Shown here: one piece after another, positions 26,734 to 34,323 of the stretch | Layout of the letters: each line of letters begins with the position of its first letter | How positions within the stretch are numbered: position 1 is the first letter of the stretch | DNA from: Streptomyces genisteinicus | Lineage (GTDB): Bacteria > Actinomycetota > Actinomycetes > Streptomycetales > Streptomycetaceae | Length of the DNA: 64,000 bases | Reading direction: 5' to 3' | Assembly: GCF_014489615.1 (NCBI RefSeq) | Contig: NZ_CP060825.1 | Span: forward strand, 2,459,501 to 2,523,500 | Made by a program: the position numbers and the translations under genes | Notes under the pieces: model-generated | Database searches by the model: none | Seen by the model: only the letters and a program-made list of their open reading frames with translations | Told to the model about the DNA's origin: nothing

Positions 26734-27183
26734 CTATGTCACCGGCGGAGGATTTTTCCGCGGAGCGCTCCGGGGAGACTCGATCCCCGGCGGCACCGCC
26801 CACGGCGGACCGGCCGAGGCCGCGTCTCCCCCGGACGCACCTCCGCCGAACCCGCCTCCCGCAGGCACGCCTCCCCCGGGCCCGGCCGCCCCCTGTGCGG
26901 CCCGCGCGACGGCCCCACGCGCTTCGGCGATGCGTCCCACGTCCCGCAGCGACTCCATGAGCCGGGAGGCGAGGTAGTGGAGTTCGCCGTGGGTGACCCG
27001 CTGGTCGGCGAGTATCTCCCCGGCGTGCCCGACGAGTTCGCCCGCCATCCCCAGCCGGATCCGCTCGATCCGGTCGGCCGCGCGGGACACGGGGCCGGAG
27101 CCGTCCCCGATCACGTAGCACGGCCGCCCTTCCGGGCCGGTCCACGGCAGCAGCCTGGCCTCCTCGGGCTCCCGGGCGCTCAC
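26734..27183 (-). CDS. Small protein divergent from an XRE/DUF397 pair
   Basis: A 149-residue protein. Its N-terminal half contains LLPWTGPEGRPCYVIGDGSG and MAGELVGHAGEILADQRVTHGELHYLASRLMESLRDVGRIAEARG, a pattern common in streptomycete proteins next to Scr1-type XRE genes. The C-terminal third is Gly/Pro/Ala-rich. GTG 27183 with GGGAG upstream is the preferred start. No biochemical function is known to me. By position it may be the third component of the Scr1/BldB-like regulatory sets that streptomycetes carry in many copies. Confidence 0.6.
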   Translation of the reverse strand: MSAREPEEARLLPWTGPEGRPCYVIGDGSGPVSRAADRIERIRLGMAGELVGHAGEILADQRVTHGELHYLASRLMESLRDVGRIAEARGAVARAAQGAAGPGGGVPAGGGFGGGASGGDAASAGPPWAVPPGIESPRSAPRKNPPPVT

Positions 27184-27374
27184 CCGGGGCTCCCGGGCGG
27201 AGAGCCGTCGGGGGTGGACCGTCTCGTGCGTTCCCGGACCATGCGCGGCACCTGCTTTCCCTTCGGGCCACTTCTCCCTGAGTGGCCGACCGGTCACAGA
27301 GTGGGGTCGCCGGTCGCTACGCTGCCAGTACCAGGCGCTTGACAGCAGGCGCGTCAGCAAGGGGAGTTGGTCGC

Positions 27375-28211
27375 ATGGACTCCGGTCACCGGCAGCGGAC
27401 ACCGCGCACGCCGCGGGAGAAGTACGGCGCCGAGCTGAGACTGCGCCGGATAGCGGCCGAGCTGACCCAGGAGGCGCTGGGCGAGCACGTGGTGTGCTCG
27501 CCGACACTGATCAGCCACTTCGAGGCGGGGAGACGCCTGCCGAGCCCCGACGACGCCCAGCGCATCGACCGGGCGCTCGGGACGGACGGATTCTTCGCCC
27601 GCTGGCTCCAGGATCTGGACACCAAGTACGCCGACCACTTCGCCGCCGTCGCGGAGCTCGAACAGCAGGCGCGCCTGATCCAGCAGTTCGCACTGTCGCT
27701 GGTGCCGGGCCTGCTCCAGACCGACGACTACGCCCGTGCGGTCTTCCGCTCCTACCGGGCCAACCACCGGCCCGAGGACCTTGACCGCGCCGTCGTCATC
27801 CGCACGGAGCGCGCCCGCGTCCTGGAGGGGCCGGACCGGCCGGTGCTGTGGACGCTGCTGGACGAGGCCGTGCTGAGGCGCCGGGTGGGCGGCGGACAGG
27901 TGATGGCCGGGCAGCTCCACCGGATCGCGGAGCTCGCGGAGGAGGGGCGGCTGCGGCTGCACGTGCTGCCGTTCGGCGCGGGGGCGCATGCGCTCATGCA
28001 GAGTCTGCTCACCCTGATGAGCTTCGAGGACGCCGCACCGGTCGCCTACGTGGAGGGCCTGCTCACCGGCCACCTTCTCGACGAGCCCGCCCTGGTGAGG
28101 GAGAGCCAGACCTCCTACGCTCTTGCCCTGAGCGACGCCTTGTCGCGCGAGGAGTCCCTGGCCCTGGTGAGGGCGGCAGCCGAGGAGCACGAACGTGGTC
28201 AGCAGCACTGA
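27375..28211 (+). CDS. Scr1-family XRE regulator (HTH + DUF5753)
   Basis: A 278-residue protein. Its XRE helix-turn-helix is at about residues 15-75 (LRLRRIAAELTQEALGEHVV, then CSPTLISHFEAGRRLPSPDD). A DUF5753 domain follows, with ALSLVPGLLQTDDYARAVFR, WTLLDEAVLRRRVGG, LHVLPFGAGAHALM and YVEGLLTGHLLD. These proteins pair with a DUF397 protein and are described as antitoxin-like developmental regulators (WhiJ-type). GGGGAG precedes ATG 27375. The next gene starts within the last codons (16-bp overlap), so the two are co-translated. Confidence 0.9.
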   Translation: MDSGHRQRTPRTPREKYGAELRLRRIAAELTQEALGEHVVCSPTLISHFEAGRRLPSPDDAQRIDRALGTDGFFARWLQDLDTKYADHFAAVAELEQQARLIQQFALSLVPGLLQTDDYARAVFRSYRANHRPEDLDRAVVIRTERARVLEGPDRPVLWTLLDEAVLRRRVGGGQVMAGQLHRIAELAEEGRLRLHVLPFGAGAHALMQSLLTLMSFEDAAPVAYVEGLLTGHLLDEPALVRESQTSYALALSDALSREESLALVRAAAEEHERGQQH

Positions 28212-28425
28212 GCCCACCGTCCGCGACGCGTCCACCGTGGGCGGCTGGTTCAAGTCCAGCTTCAGCGGCGGCGATCAGGGCGAGTGCCTGGAGGCCGCCC
28301 GCGGCCACGGCGTCCGTGTCCCGGTCCGCGACAGCAAGCGCCCGACCGGACCGGCGCTGGTCTTCCCGGCGGCGGGGTGGGCTGCCTTCGTGGCGGCGGT
28401 GCGCGGCGGCGACCTCACGGGCTGA
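28195..28425 (+). CDS. DUF397 protein, partner of the Scr1-type XRE regulator
   Basis: A 76-residue DUF397 protein with the family core WFKSSFSGGDQGECLEAA, a VPVRDSK strand and the FPAAGWAAFVAAV C-terminus. DUF397 proteins are the small partners of WhiJ-like XRE regulators in streptomycetes and probably modulate them by direct contact. GTG 28195 has GAGGAG eight bases upstream and overlaps the XRE gene. A strong hairpin at 28506-28542 ends the transcript. Confidence 0.9.
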   Translation: MVSSTEPTVRDASTVGGWFKSSFSGGDQGECLEAARGHGVRVPVRDSKRPTGPALVFPAAGWAAFVAAVRGGDLTG

Positions 28426-28505
28426 ACGGCGGGGCAGCCGCCTTCCGCGCAGCGGACCCGCACCGGGAGTCCGCTCGCCCCGGGGCGGCGCCGCCCGAAC
28501 GCGCG

Positions 28506-28542
28506 GCCGCCGCTGCCGTCCCCGTGGGGCGGCAGCGGCGGC
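28506..28542. terminator. Bidirectional terminator, DUF397 gene / lipase gene
   Basis: GCCGCCGCTGCCG (28506-28518) pairs perfectly with CGGCAGCGGCGGC (28530-28542), and a further CCCC/GGGG pairing lies inside. It lies between two converging genes. Confidence 0.7.
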
Positions 28543-28550
28543 GGCGGGGG

Positions 28551-29948
28551 TCACGGCTGGACGGGCATGGACCAGCAGTTGGAGAGGGCCGGCTTGCCCT
28601 CCAGGCGGTCGGTGATCCAGGAGATCGCCGCGCCCTGGTCGGTGATGAGCGGGACGAGGTGGTTGGTCAGCAGCTTGTCGCCGAGGTTGGGCAGGGAGAC
28701 GGCCTCGTAGCTGACCTTGCCGCCCTTGCGGCACCAGTCGACGGCGAGTTGGCGGGCCTGGCCGTGGGGGACGATGTCGTCCTGGATGCCGGTGGCGAGG
28801 CGGACCGGGCCGGTGGGCTTCAGATTGCCGATCCGCTGCTTGTCGAGGACGGCCTGGAGCCGCGGCTCCGAGGCGATGACCTCGGCGAGAGAGCGCCCGT
28901 CCGCCGTCCACTTGGTGCTCTTGGCGAAGCCGAATCCGAAGATCGCGTCGCCGACGCACATGGTGGAGGCGTCGGCGAGCGCCTTCTTGCCGGCCGCGTT
29001 GGTCTGGGCCTCGACGATGGGCTTCAGCTCGGGGTCGGACTCCGCGAACCCGTTGATGGACCAGGCGAGGGCGCCGGCCAGGGCGCTGCCGTCGATGCCC
29101 TTCATGGTGGCGACCAGATCGGCCGGCGGGGCGCCCGCGTAGGTGCCCACGACGGGCACGTCCGGGGCGTACGCCGACTGGAGTTCGGCGGCCGAGGCGC
29201 TGGCTCCGCCGCCCTGGCTGTAGCCGTAGAGGGCGACGCGGGAGGCGGCCGTGACGGAGGCGCCGGGGACGGTCCGCGCGGCACGGGCCGCGTCGAGCAG
29301 GGCGTGGCCCTCGTCGACGCGGTTGACGTAGGTGTGGGTCCGGCCGGGGGTGCCCAGGCCGACGTAGTCGGTGACGACGACGGCCGCGCCGGTCGCGAGG
29401 ATGCGGTAGACGGCCAGGTTCTCGTAGCCGACGGAGACCGAGTCGGCGCCGAGGGAGAGCGGGTTCTCCAGGGCCTTGGAGGGGGCGCACTGGTCGCCCT
29501 GCCCCATGGTGCCGGAGGCGAGTGCGACCAACGGGCGCGGGCCGGGCCCCTTCCAGGAGGCGGACGGCTCGATGTAGGCGCCGGTGACGGCCACCGGGGC
29601 GCCGGCCGCGTCGGTGGACTTGTACATCAGCCGGGTCGCGGTGCCCGGCAGGGTCTTGCCGTCCAGGCCCGGCAGGCTGAGGCCGAGCTTCAGCGGCTCG
29701 GTGCGGACCAGCGTGCCGTTGCCGGCGGGCAGTTGGGCGGGTGGGGTGTAGAAGTCCGCGGCGGCGGCGGACGCCTGTGCCGCGGGGGCGGTGCCGTCGG
29801 CGGCGGACGCCGGCACGGCGACGACCGCGGTCGCCAGGCAGGCCGCCCCGGCTACGGCGACGGCGGCCAGGCGGGCGCGGCGGCGTGACGGGGTCCGGCC
29901 GTGGGGGTCGGCCGAAGTGGAACGCGAACGGGTGGTGGTGCGGCTCAC
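28551..29948 (-). CDS. Secreted lipase (LIP family, alpha/beta hydrolase)
   Basis: A 465-residue protein with an Arg-rich N-terminus, a hydrophobic signal segment (residues ~27-47) and cleavage after ASA. The lipase domain contains GYSQGGGAS (nucleophile Ser near residue 244), GTMGQGDQCAPS, VVVTDYVGLGTPGRTHTYVN and a late NHLVPL that probably carries the catalytic His. This fits the secreted LIP (CAL-A-like) lipases of actinobacteria. GTG 29948 follows a GAGGAG site. Upstream lie two inverted repeats of GTTAC type, so it is probably under a dedicated repressor or activator. Confidence 0.85.
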   Translation of the reverse strand: MSRTTTRSRSTSADPHGRTPSRRRARLAAVAVAGAACLATAVVAVPASAADGTAPAAQASAAAADFYTPPAQLPAGNGTLVRTEPLKLGLSLPGLDGKTLPGTATRLMYKSTDAAGAPVAVTGAYIEPSASWKGPGPRPLVALASGTMGQGDQCAPSKALENPLSLGADSVSVGYENLAVYRILATGAAVVVTDYVGLGTPGRTHTYVNRVDEGHALLDAARAARTVPGASVTAASRVALYGYSQGGGASASAAELQSAYAPDVPVVGTYAGAPPADLVATMKGIDGSALAGALAWSINGFAESDPELKPIVEAQTNAAGKKALADASTMCVGDAIFGFGFAKSTKWTADGRSLAEVIASEPRLQAVLDKQRIGNLKPTGPVRLATGIQDDIVPHGQARQLAVDWCRKGGKVSYEAVSLPNLGDKLLTNHLVPLITDQGAAISWITDRLEGKPALSNCWSMPVQP

Positions 29949-30002
29949 AGCTCACTCCTCGCTCTCTGCTCCGATGCAGGTGAGCGCAAGCTAGCACCGC
30001 TA

Positions 30003-30017
30003 GTTACCTGAGGTAAC
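30003..30017. promoter_or_regulatory. Inverted repeat GTTACC-N3-GGTAAC upstream of the lipase gene
   Basis: Perfect 6-bp arms with a TGA centre, 55 bp before the lipase start. A related repeat, AGTTAC-N6-GTAACT, follows at 30027-30044. Both contain GTTAC half-sites, as many TetR- or MarR-bound operators do. Confidence 0.55.
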
Positions 30018-30026
30018 CCGCCAGTA

Positions 30027-30044
30027 AGTTACGCAAGGGTAACT
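30027..30044. promoter_or_regulatory. Second GTTAC inverted repeat (AGTTAC-N6-GTAACT)
   Basis: Perfect 6-bp arms around GCAAGG, in the gap between the lipase gene and the VOC gene. The centres of the two sites are ~25 bp apart. Confidence 0.5.
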
Positions 30045-30164
30045 ATTGCGTCCGTGAGATCGCACCGGGCACCCGCGCCAACTAGGCCAGTTTCCGGCCT
30101 ATTCGAGTCCTACGGTGATCGCATCGCAGGAAACAACGCATCACAGACCACGCGTCAAAGGACC

Positions 30165-30267
30165 ACGCACCGCAGCACCACCGATCGCAGCACCACCGAT
30201 CGCAGCACCACCGATCGCAGCACCACCGATCGCAGCACCACCGATCGCAGGACCACCGATCGCAGGA
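30165..30267. repeat. 15-bp minisatellite upstream of the VOC gene
   Basis: About seven head-to-tail copies of ACCACCGATCGCAGC; the last copies read CAGG for CAGC. Each unit holds the palindrome CGATCG. The array ends three bases before the GGAGAGG ribosome site of the next gene, so it forms the mRNA leader or spacer. Units have no intervening unique spacers. Confidence 0.85.
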
Positions 30268-30286
30268 CCAGGAGAGGACGGGACCG

Positions 30287-30811
30287 ATGAAGCACACCGC
30301 GCCCGAGGGCTACACCAGCGTCGCGCCGTGGGTGGTCACGGATGACACCGGCGCACTGCTCGACTTCGTCACCGCCGCGTTCGACGGCGAGGAGATCGCC
30401 CGGGTGCCGGTCGAGGACGGCACCATCGGGCACGGCGAGATCCGGGTCGGCGACACGGTGGTGCTCGCCTTCGACCGGCGCTCCGACTGGCCGGTGATGC
30501 CCGCGCTGCTGCGGATCTACGTCCCCGACGCGGACGCCGCCATGGCCGCCGCCGTGGCCCACGGGGCGCAGGTGGTCACCGAGGCCGCCGACACCGGGTG
30601 GGGGGATCGCGGCGGCCGCGTTCGTGACCCGTTCGGCAACATCTGGTGGGTGATGAGCCGGGTCGAGGAGATCGATCCGGACCTGGCCTGGGAGCGCATG
30701 GCCGAGCCGGTGTACGCCGAGGCGATGCGCGTGGCGCAGGCGACGCTGGACGCCGAGCTGAGCGGCCGCAAGACGGGCTTGGCCAGCCCTCCGGTGCGCC
30801 CCGCTCCCTGA
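30287..30811 (+). CDS. VOC-family (glyoxalase/PhnB-like) protein
   Basis: A 174-residue protein with one double beta-alpha-beta-beta-beta unit: VTDDTGALLDFVTAAFDGEE, GEIRVGDTVVLAF, LRIYVPDADAAMAAAVAHGA, then WGDRGGRVRDPFGNIWWVMSR. It resembles PhnB-like vicinal-oxygen-chelate proteins (lyases, dioxygenases or antibiotic-binding proteins). The specific reaction is not recognisable. ATG 30287 follows GGAGAGG at 30271, directly after the 15-bp repeat array. The hairpin at 30838-30869 ends it. Confidence 0.85.
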   Translation: MKHTAPEGYTSVAPWVVTDDTGALLDFVTAAFDGEEIARVPVEDGTIGHGEIRVGDTVVLAFDRRSDWPVMPALLRIYVPDADAAMAAAVAHGAQVVTEAADTGWGDRGGRVRDPFGNIWWVMSRVEEIDPDLAWERMAEPVYAEAMRVAQATLDAELSGRKTGLASPPVRPAP

Positions 30812-30837
30812 CCGGACCTCCGACCGGCCCCCGGGGC

Positions 30838-30869
30838 GGGGTGGCGCCGGCCGACCCCGGCGCCACCCC
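30838..30869. terminator. Bidirectional terminator after the VOC gene
   Basis: GGGGTGGCGCCGG (30838-30850) and CCGGCGCCACCCC (30857-30869) pair perfectly over 13 bp with a 6-nt loop, in the convergent gap with the 31053-31886 gene. The rest of 30870-31052 is Pro/Arg-coded low-complexity sequence with no gene. Confidence 0.7.
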
Positions 30870-31052
30870 ACGTACGGGACCGGCCCGCGCCGCATGCGCA
30901 ACACCGGCGCGGGCCGGAGGAGGAGGGACCGCCACCACGGGTGCACCGGACGCCCCACGCGCCCCGCGCCCCCGGCCGGAGACGGCACCCCTCCCCCGGG
31001 CACGGTGTCCGGGACGCGCCGCACGCGCGCCCCGGCCCCGTGCCCGCGGTGC

Positions 31053-31886
31053 TCAGAAGACCTCCGACGCGAAGCGCCGCGCGGTCTCCTCCAGCACCTC
31101 CACTCCGTCCCGGGCCCAGAGCCCGTCGTTGAACAGCTCCACCTCGATGAAGCCCGTCCAGCCGGTCGCCTCGACACGCTCGCGCCAGGCGCGCATGTCC
31201 ACGGCGCCGTCGCCGATCTGGCCCCGGCCGTTCAGGACGCCCTCCGGAAGGGGGGTCGTCCAGTCGGCCAGCTGGAAGGAGTGGATGCGGTCCGTGGCCC
31301 CCGCACGGGCGACGGCCGCGGGAGCATGGTCGTCCCACCACACGTGGTAGGTGTCGACGACCACGCCGACCTGGGAGGCGGGGAACGGTGCGGCCAGTTC
31401 CAGCGCCTGATCGAGCGTCGAGACCACGCAGCGGTCCGACGCGAACATGGGGTGCAGGGGCTCGATCGCCAGCCGGACGCCCCGCTCCCCCGCGTAGGGG
31501 GCGAGTTCGGCCAGCGCCTCCCCGATGCGGGCGCGGGCGGCCACCAGGTCGCGGCTGCCGGCCGGGAGGCCGCCGGAGACCAGGACCAGGGTGTCCGTGC
31601 CGAGCGCCGCCGCCTCGTCGATCGCCGCCCGGTTGTCGGCGAGGGCGCGGGTGCGGCCCTCGTCGTCGGCCGCGGTGAGGAAGCCGCCGCGGCACAGCGA
31701 CGAGACCGCGAGACCGGCGTCGCGCACCAGCTTCGCCGCCGCCTCCAGACCGTACGCGGCGACCGGCTCGCGCCACAGACCCACGGCGGGGATGCCGAGG
31801 CGCGCGCAGTGGTCGACGAGGGCGGGCAGCTCCAGCTGCTTCACGGTCATCTGGTTGATGCTGAAGCGGGAGAGTTCGTCGCTCAC
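31053..31886 (-). CDS. Sugar phosphate isomerase/epimerase-type TIM barrel
   Basis: A 277-residue AP-endonuclease-2/xylose-isomerase-like TIM barrel. It begins FSINQMTVKQLELPALVDHC and carries VRLAIEPLHPMFASDRC, VGVVVDTYHVWWDD, HSFQLADW and a C-terminal FIEVELFND, the usual Glu/Asp/His metal ligands. ATG 31886 overlaps the stop of the DUF993 gene (ATGA), so it is the third gene of the operon after the dehydrogenase and DUF993 genes. A keto-sugar isomerase or epimerase role fits; the substrate is unknown. Confidence 0.83.
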   Translation of the reverse strand: MSDELSRFSINQMTVKQLELPALVDHCARLGIPAVGLWREPVAAYGLEAAAKLVRDAGLAVSSLCRGGFLTAADDEGRTRALADNRAAIDEAAALGTDTLVLVSGGLPAGSRDLVAARARIGEALAELAPYAGERGVRLAIEPLHPMFASDRCVVSTLDQALELAAPFPASQVGVVVDTYHVWWDDHAPAAVARAGATDRIHSFQLADWTTPLPEGVLNGRGQIGDGAVDMRAWRERVEATGWTGFIEVELFNDGLWARDGVEVLEETARRFASEVF

Positions 31887-33037
31887 TGCGGCACCCCGTG
31901 GACGGTCAGCAGGGACTTCATGCGGTTCTCGGCGAGCACCGGGTCGGGGAACAGGCCGATCCCGTCGGCCAGTTCGTAGGCCCGCGCCAGGTGCGGCAGC
32001 GAGCGCGCCGACTGGAGGCCGCCCACCATCGTGAAGTGGGACTGGTGCCCGGCGAGCCAGGCGAGGAGGACCACGCCCGTCTTGTAGAAGCGGGTCGGCG
32101 CCTGGAAGAGGTGCCGGGAGAGCTCGACCGTGGGGTCGAGGAGCTTGCGGAAGCCGGGGGTGTCACCGGTGTCGAGGACCCGCACCGCCTCGGCCGCCAG
32201 CGGGCCCAGCGGGTCGAAGATGCCGAGCAGCGCGTGGCTGAATCCCGCCTCGTCGCCCGCGATGAGCTCCGGGTAGTTGAAGTCGTCGCCGGTGTAGCAG
32301 CGCACGCCCTGCGGCAGGCGCCGGCGCAGCTCGACCTCGCGGCGCGCGTCCAGCAGCGAGACCTTGATGCCGTCCACCTTGTCGGGGTGGGCGGAGATCA
32401 CGTCGAGGAAGACGGACGTCGCCGCGTCCAGGTCGGACGAGCCCCAGTAGCCCTCCAGCGCCGGGTCGAACATCGGGCCGAGCCAGTGCAGGATCACCGG
32501 CTCGGACGCCTGGCGCAGCAGGTGGGAGTAGAGCTCGACGTAGTCGTCCGGCGAGGTCGCGGCGGCGGCGAGGGCGCGCGAGGCCATCAGGATCGCCTGC
32601 GCGCCGGTGGACTCGACGAGCGCCAGCTGCTCCTCGTAGGCGGCACGGACCTCGGCGAGCGTGGCCGGGCCGGTCAGCTGGTCGGTGCCGACGCCGCAGG
32701 CGATCGCACCGCCGACCGTCTTCGCCTCGGCGGCCGAGCGGCGGATCAGCTCGGCCGCGCCCGCCCAGTCCAGGCCCATGCCGCGCTGCGCGGTGTCCAT
32801 CGCCTCGGCCACCCCGAGCCCGTGCGACCACAGGTGGCGGCGGAAGGCGAGCGTGGCGTCCCAGTCGACGGCCGCGGCCGAGTCGGGCGTGGTGTCGGCG
32901 TACGGGTCGGCCACCACGTGCGCGGCGGAGAAGACCGTGCGGGAGGTGAGCGGCACGCCCGCGGTGAAGCCCAGCGGCTCGGGGCGCGGCTCGTACGCGC
33001 GCACCCCGCCGCCGGGGTTGGGGAGGAGGATGGTCAC
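31883..33037 (-). CDS. DUF993 protein, dihydrodipicolinate-synthase-like
   Basis: A 384-residue DUF993 protein (TIM-barrel aldolase-like, related to the DapA superfamily). Recognisable pieces: GLGVAEAMDTAQRGMGLDW, CGVGTDQL, VILHWLGPMFDPALEGYWG, VDGIKVSLLD (lysine in the Schiff-base position) and YTGDDFNYPELIAGD. GTG 33037 overlaps the dehydrogenase stop (GTGA). The family has no settled reaction. With a Gfo/Idh/MocA dehydrogenase upstream and a TIM-barrel isomerase downstream it may cleave an oxidised sugar or cyclitol. That is inference. Confidence 0.8.
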   Translation of the reverse strand: MTILLPNPGGGVRAYEPRPEPLGFTAGVPLTSRTVFSAAHVVADPYADTTPDSAAAVDWDATLAFRRHLWSHGLGVAEAMDTAQRGMGLDWAGAAELIRRSAAEAKTVGGAIACGVGTDQLTGPATLAEVRAAYEEQLALVESTGAQAILMASRALAAAATSPDDYVELYSHLLRQASEPVILHWLGPMFDPALEGYWGSSDLDAATSVFLDVISAHPDKVDGIKVSLLDARREVELRRRLPQGVRCYTGDDFNYPELIAGDEAGFSHALLGIFDPLGPLAAEAVRVLDTGDTPGFRKLLDPTVELSRHLFQAPTRFYKTGVVLLAWLAGHQSHFTMVGGLQSARSLPHLARAYELADGIGLFPDPVLAENRMKSLLTVHGVPQ

Positions 33038-34185
33038 AGCGACAGCTCCGGCACGTCCAGGCGGCGGCCCTCGGCGTGGCTGCGCAGGCCGAGCTCGGCG
33101 AGCTGGACGCCGCGGGCGCCGGCCAGCAGGTCCCAGTGGTAGGGCTCGTCGAGCGCGATGTGGCGCAGGAACAGCTCCCACTGCGCCTTGAAGCCGTTGT
33201 CGAACTCGGCGTTGTCCGGCACCTGCTGCCACTGGTCGCGGAAGGACTCGGTGACGGGCAGGTCCGGGTTCCACACCGGCTTCGGGGTGGCCGAGCGGTG
33301 CTGGACGCGGCAGTTGCGCAGACCGGCGACGGCGGAGCCGTGGGTGCCGTCGACCTGGAACTCGACCAGCTCGTCGCGGTTGACGCGGACCGACCAGGAG
33401 GAGTTGATCTGGGCGACCGTGCCGCCCTCCAGCTGGAAGATGCCGTACGCGGAGTCGTCGGCGGTCGCGTCGTAGGGCTTGCCCTGCTCGTCCCAGCGGC
33501 GCGGCACATGGGTGGTGACGTGGGCGCTGACGGAGGTCACCCGGCCGAACAGCTCGTGCAGCACGTACTCCCAGTGCGGGAACATGTCGACGACGATGCC
33601 GCCGCCGTCCTCGGAGCGGTAGTTCCAGCTCGGGCGCTGGGCCTCCTGCCAGTCGCCCTCGAAGACCCAGTAGCCGAACTCGCCGCGCACCGAGAGGATC
33701 TCGCCGAAGAATCCGCCGTCGATCAGGCGCTTGAGCTTGAGCAGGCCCGGCAGGAAGAGCTTGTCCTGGACGACTCCGTGCTTGATGCCGGCGGAGGTGG
33801 CGAGCCGGGCCAGGTCGAGGGCGCCGGCGAGGTCGGTCGCGGTCGGCTTCTCGGTGTAGATGTGCTTGCCGGCGGCGACGGCCTTCTTCAGCGCCTCCTC
33901 GCGCGCCGAGGTGACCTGCGCGTCGAAGTAGATGTCGATGCTGTCGTCGGCGAGCACGGCGTCGAGGTCGGTGGCGACCTCGGTGAGTCCGTGACGCTCG
34001 GCGATCTCCCTCAGCGCGTGCTCACGGCGGCCGACGAGGACGGGCTCGGGCCACAGGACCTCGCCGCCGCCGAGGGCGAGACCGCCCTGTTCCCGGATGG
34101 CGAGGATGGACCGCACCAGGTGCTGGCGGTAGCCCATTCGCCCGGTGACGCCGTTCATGGCGATCCGCACGGTCCTGCGTGTCAC
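33034..34185 (-). CDS. Gfo/Idh/MocA-family NAD(P)-dependent sugar dehydrogenase
   Basis: A 383-residue oxidoreductase. The N-terminal Rossmann part (TVRIAMNGVTGRMGYRQHLV) replaces the classic GxGxxG with GVTGRMG. The hallmark EKPTATDLAGALDLA and the C-terminal substrate domain (DMFPHWEYVLHELFGRVTS, QINSSWSVRVNRDELVEFQVDG) place it in the Gfo/Idh/MocA group. GTG 34185 has GGGAGG six bases upstream; a longer frame upstream has no site. It leads the operon DH-DUF993-TIM and diverges from a LacI regulator across a LacI-type operator. The substrate is a sugar, acid or cyclitol, not determinable here. Confidence 0.85.
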   Translation of the reverse strand: MTRRTVRIAMNGVTGRMGYRQHLVRSILAIREQGGLALGGGEVLWPEPVLVGRREHALREIAERHGLTEVATDLDAVLADDSIDIYFDAQVTSAREEALKKAVAAGKHIYTEKPTATDLAGALDLARLATSAGIKHGVVQDKLFLPGLLKLKRLIDGGFFGEILSVRGEFGYWVFEGDWQEAQRPSWNYRSEDGGGIVVDMFPHWEYVLHELFGRVTSVSAHVTTHVPRRWDEQGKPYDATADDSAYGIFQLEGGTVAQINSSWSVRVNRDELVEFQVDGTHGSAVAGLRNCRVQHRSATPKPVWNPDLPVTESFRDQWQQVPDNAEFDNGFKAQWELFLRHIALDEPYHWDLLAGARGVQLAELGLRSHAEGRRLDVPELSL

Positions 34186-34235
34186 GAGGTGCCTCCCTCT
34201 TTCGTCTCGGTTCACCCGAGTTCTCTCGATACGAG

Positions 34236-34255
34236 CGTAGCAAGCGCTTTCTACG
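34236..34255. promoter_or_regulatory. LacI-family operator between the dehydrogenase and lacI-type genes
   Basis: CGTAGCAAGCGCTTTCTACG is palindromic over 20 bp except for one symmetric position. The AAGCGCTT core is typical of LacI/GalR operators (CG step at centre). It lies 51 bp from the dehydrogenase GTG and 69 bp from the regulator ATG, so it can control both. Confidence 0.8.
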
Positions 34256-34323
34256 CGGTATGAAGCTAGCCTGCCGACAGCGGCCACGACAAGGGGGCCG
34301 CTCATCAGACACGGAGGAAAGCG

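Noticed and set aside
30165..30267. CRISPR array
   Set aside because: Units are 15 bp, contiguous, with no unique spacers and no cas genes.
30082..30297. Minus-strand Cys/Asp/Arg/Trp repeat peptide from the 15-bp array
   Set aside because: It is a translation of the tandem repeat with no ribosome site; the array itself is the feature.
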